A stretch of DNA of 64,000 nt from positions 62,001 to 126,000 of the forward strand of contig NZ_AUBY01000017.1 of assembly GCF_000429485.1 (NCBI RefSeq), given 5' to 3'. Of this stretch, positions 63,996 through 64,000 are shown one piece after another. How positions within the stretch are numbered: the first letter of the stretch is position 1; each line of letters starts with the position of its first letter. A program made the translations under genes and the position numbers. A model generated the notes under the pieces. That model was not told the DNA's origin and made no database searches. It was given only the letters and a program-made list of their open reading frames with translations. The DNA is from Aliagarivorans marinus DSM 23064 (GTDB lineage: Bacteria; Pseudomonadota; Gammaproteobacteria; Enterobacterales; Celerinatantimonadaceae).

Positions 63996-64000
63996 ATGAC
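63996..64000 (+). CDS. Start of a gene running out of the window
   Basis: ATG at 63996 has AGGAG eight bases upstream (63984-63988) and is preceded by ~170 bases of promoter-like AT-rich sequence divergent from the ClC gene. Only the first codon and two bases are visible; identity cannot be read. Confidence 0.4.

Overview
The window looks like the chromosome of a marine-type, facultatively anaerobic gammaproteobacterium (Alteromonadales/Aeromonadales/Vibrionales relatives) that can fix nitrogen. Evidence: housekeeping genes that read closely like enterobacterial/Vibrio homologues (arcA, pykF, aceK, thrABC, metK-sprT-rsmE-gshB-yqgE-ruvX, grcA, dusA, mgsA, tesB), a DUF3545 small protein typical of that group, and a nitrogen-fixation block of the Azotobacter/Pseudomonas stutzeri 'minor nif cluster' type. 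No rRNA, tRNA, insertion sequence, prophage or CRISPR array was seen. Genus cannot be fixed from the sequence alone.

Layout. 1-4.7 kb: 3' end of a beta-helix protein, rsgA GTPase, a short-chain dehydrogenase, an endonuclease III-like DNA glycosylase and a GAF-GGDEF diguanylate cyclase. 4.9-7.4 kb: a Pho box and a lipoprotein alkaline phosphatase with N-terminal glycan-binding-like modules. 7.4-18.6 kb: nitrogen-fixation island, with rnfABCDGEH on the minus strand and nifL-nifA, nifB-ferredoxin-nifQ on the plus strand. The divergent rnf/nifL region and the nifA/nifB gap carry NifA binding sites (TGT-N10-ACA) and -24/-12 sigma-54 elements, so Rnf electron supply and FeMo-co precursor/Mo supply are predicted to be switched on together by NifA, with NifL as the redox/nitrogen brake. 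nifHDK and the rest of the machinery are not in the window. 18.7-24.3 kb: a second secreted phosphatase-like lipoprotein (also with a Pho-box-like array), then a PhnD-type binding protein paired with a membrane GGDEF-EAL protein.

24.3-39.2 kb is accessory metabolism: a secreted metallo-beta-lactamase-fold hydrolase, a 1150-residue glycoside phosphorylase (GH94/GH149/GH161 type) with its LacI-family regulator and two palindromic operators, hrpB helicase, an SDR plus membrane protein divergent from a LysR regulator, an acetyltransferase, a secreted AGE-type barrel protein and two unrecognised genes. 39.3-43.6 kb: SDR, dusA, a candidate 56-residue membrane peptide, a SieB-like membrane protein, mgsA and a gamma-glutamylcyclotransferase-like protein.

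43.6-64 kb is core: pykF, arcA (with an FNR box in its long upstream region), an RraA-family protein, a small outer-membrane protein, aceK, the thr operon with leader peptide and attenuator, tesB, grcA with two FNR-type sites, a hemerythrin-like protein, DUF3545, ruvX-yqgE-gshB-rsmE-sprT-metK (metK preceded by five tandem MetJ boxes) and a ClC-family chloride transporter lacking the usual gating glutamate. The last five bases are probably the start of another gene.
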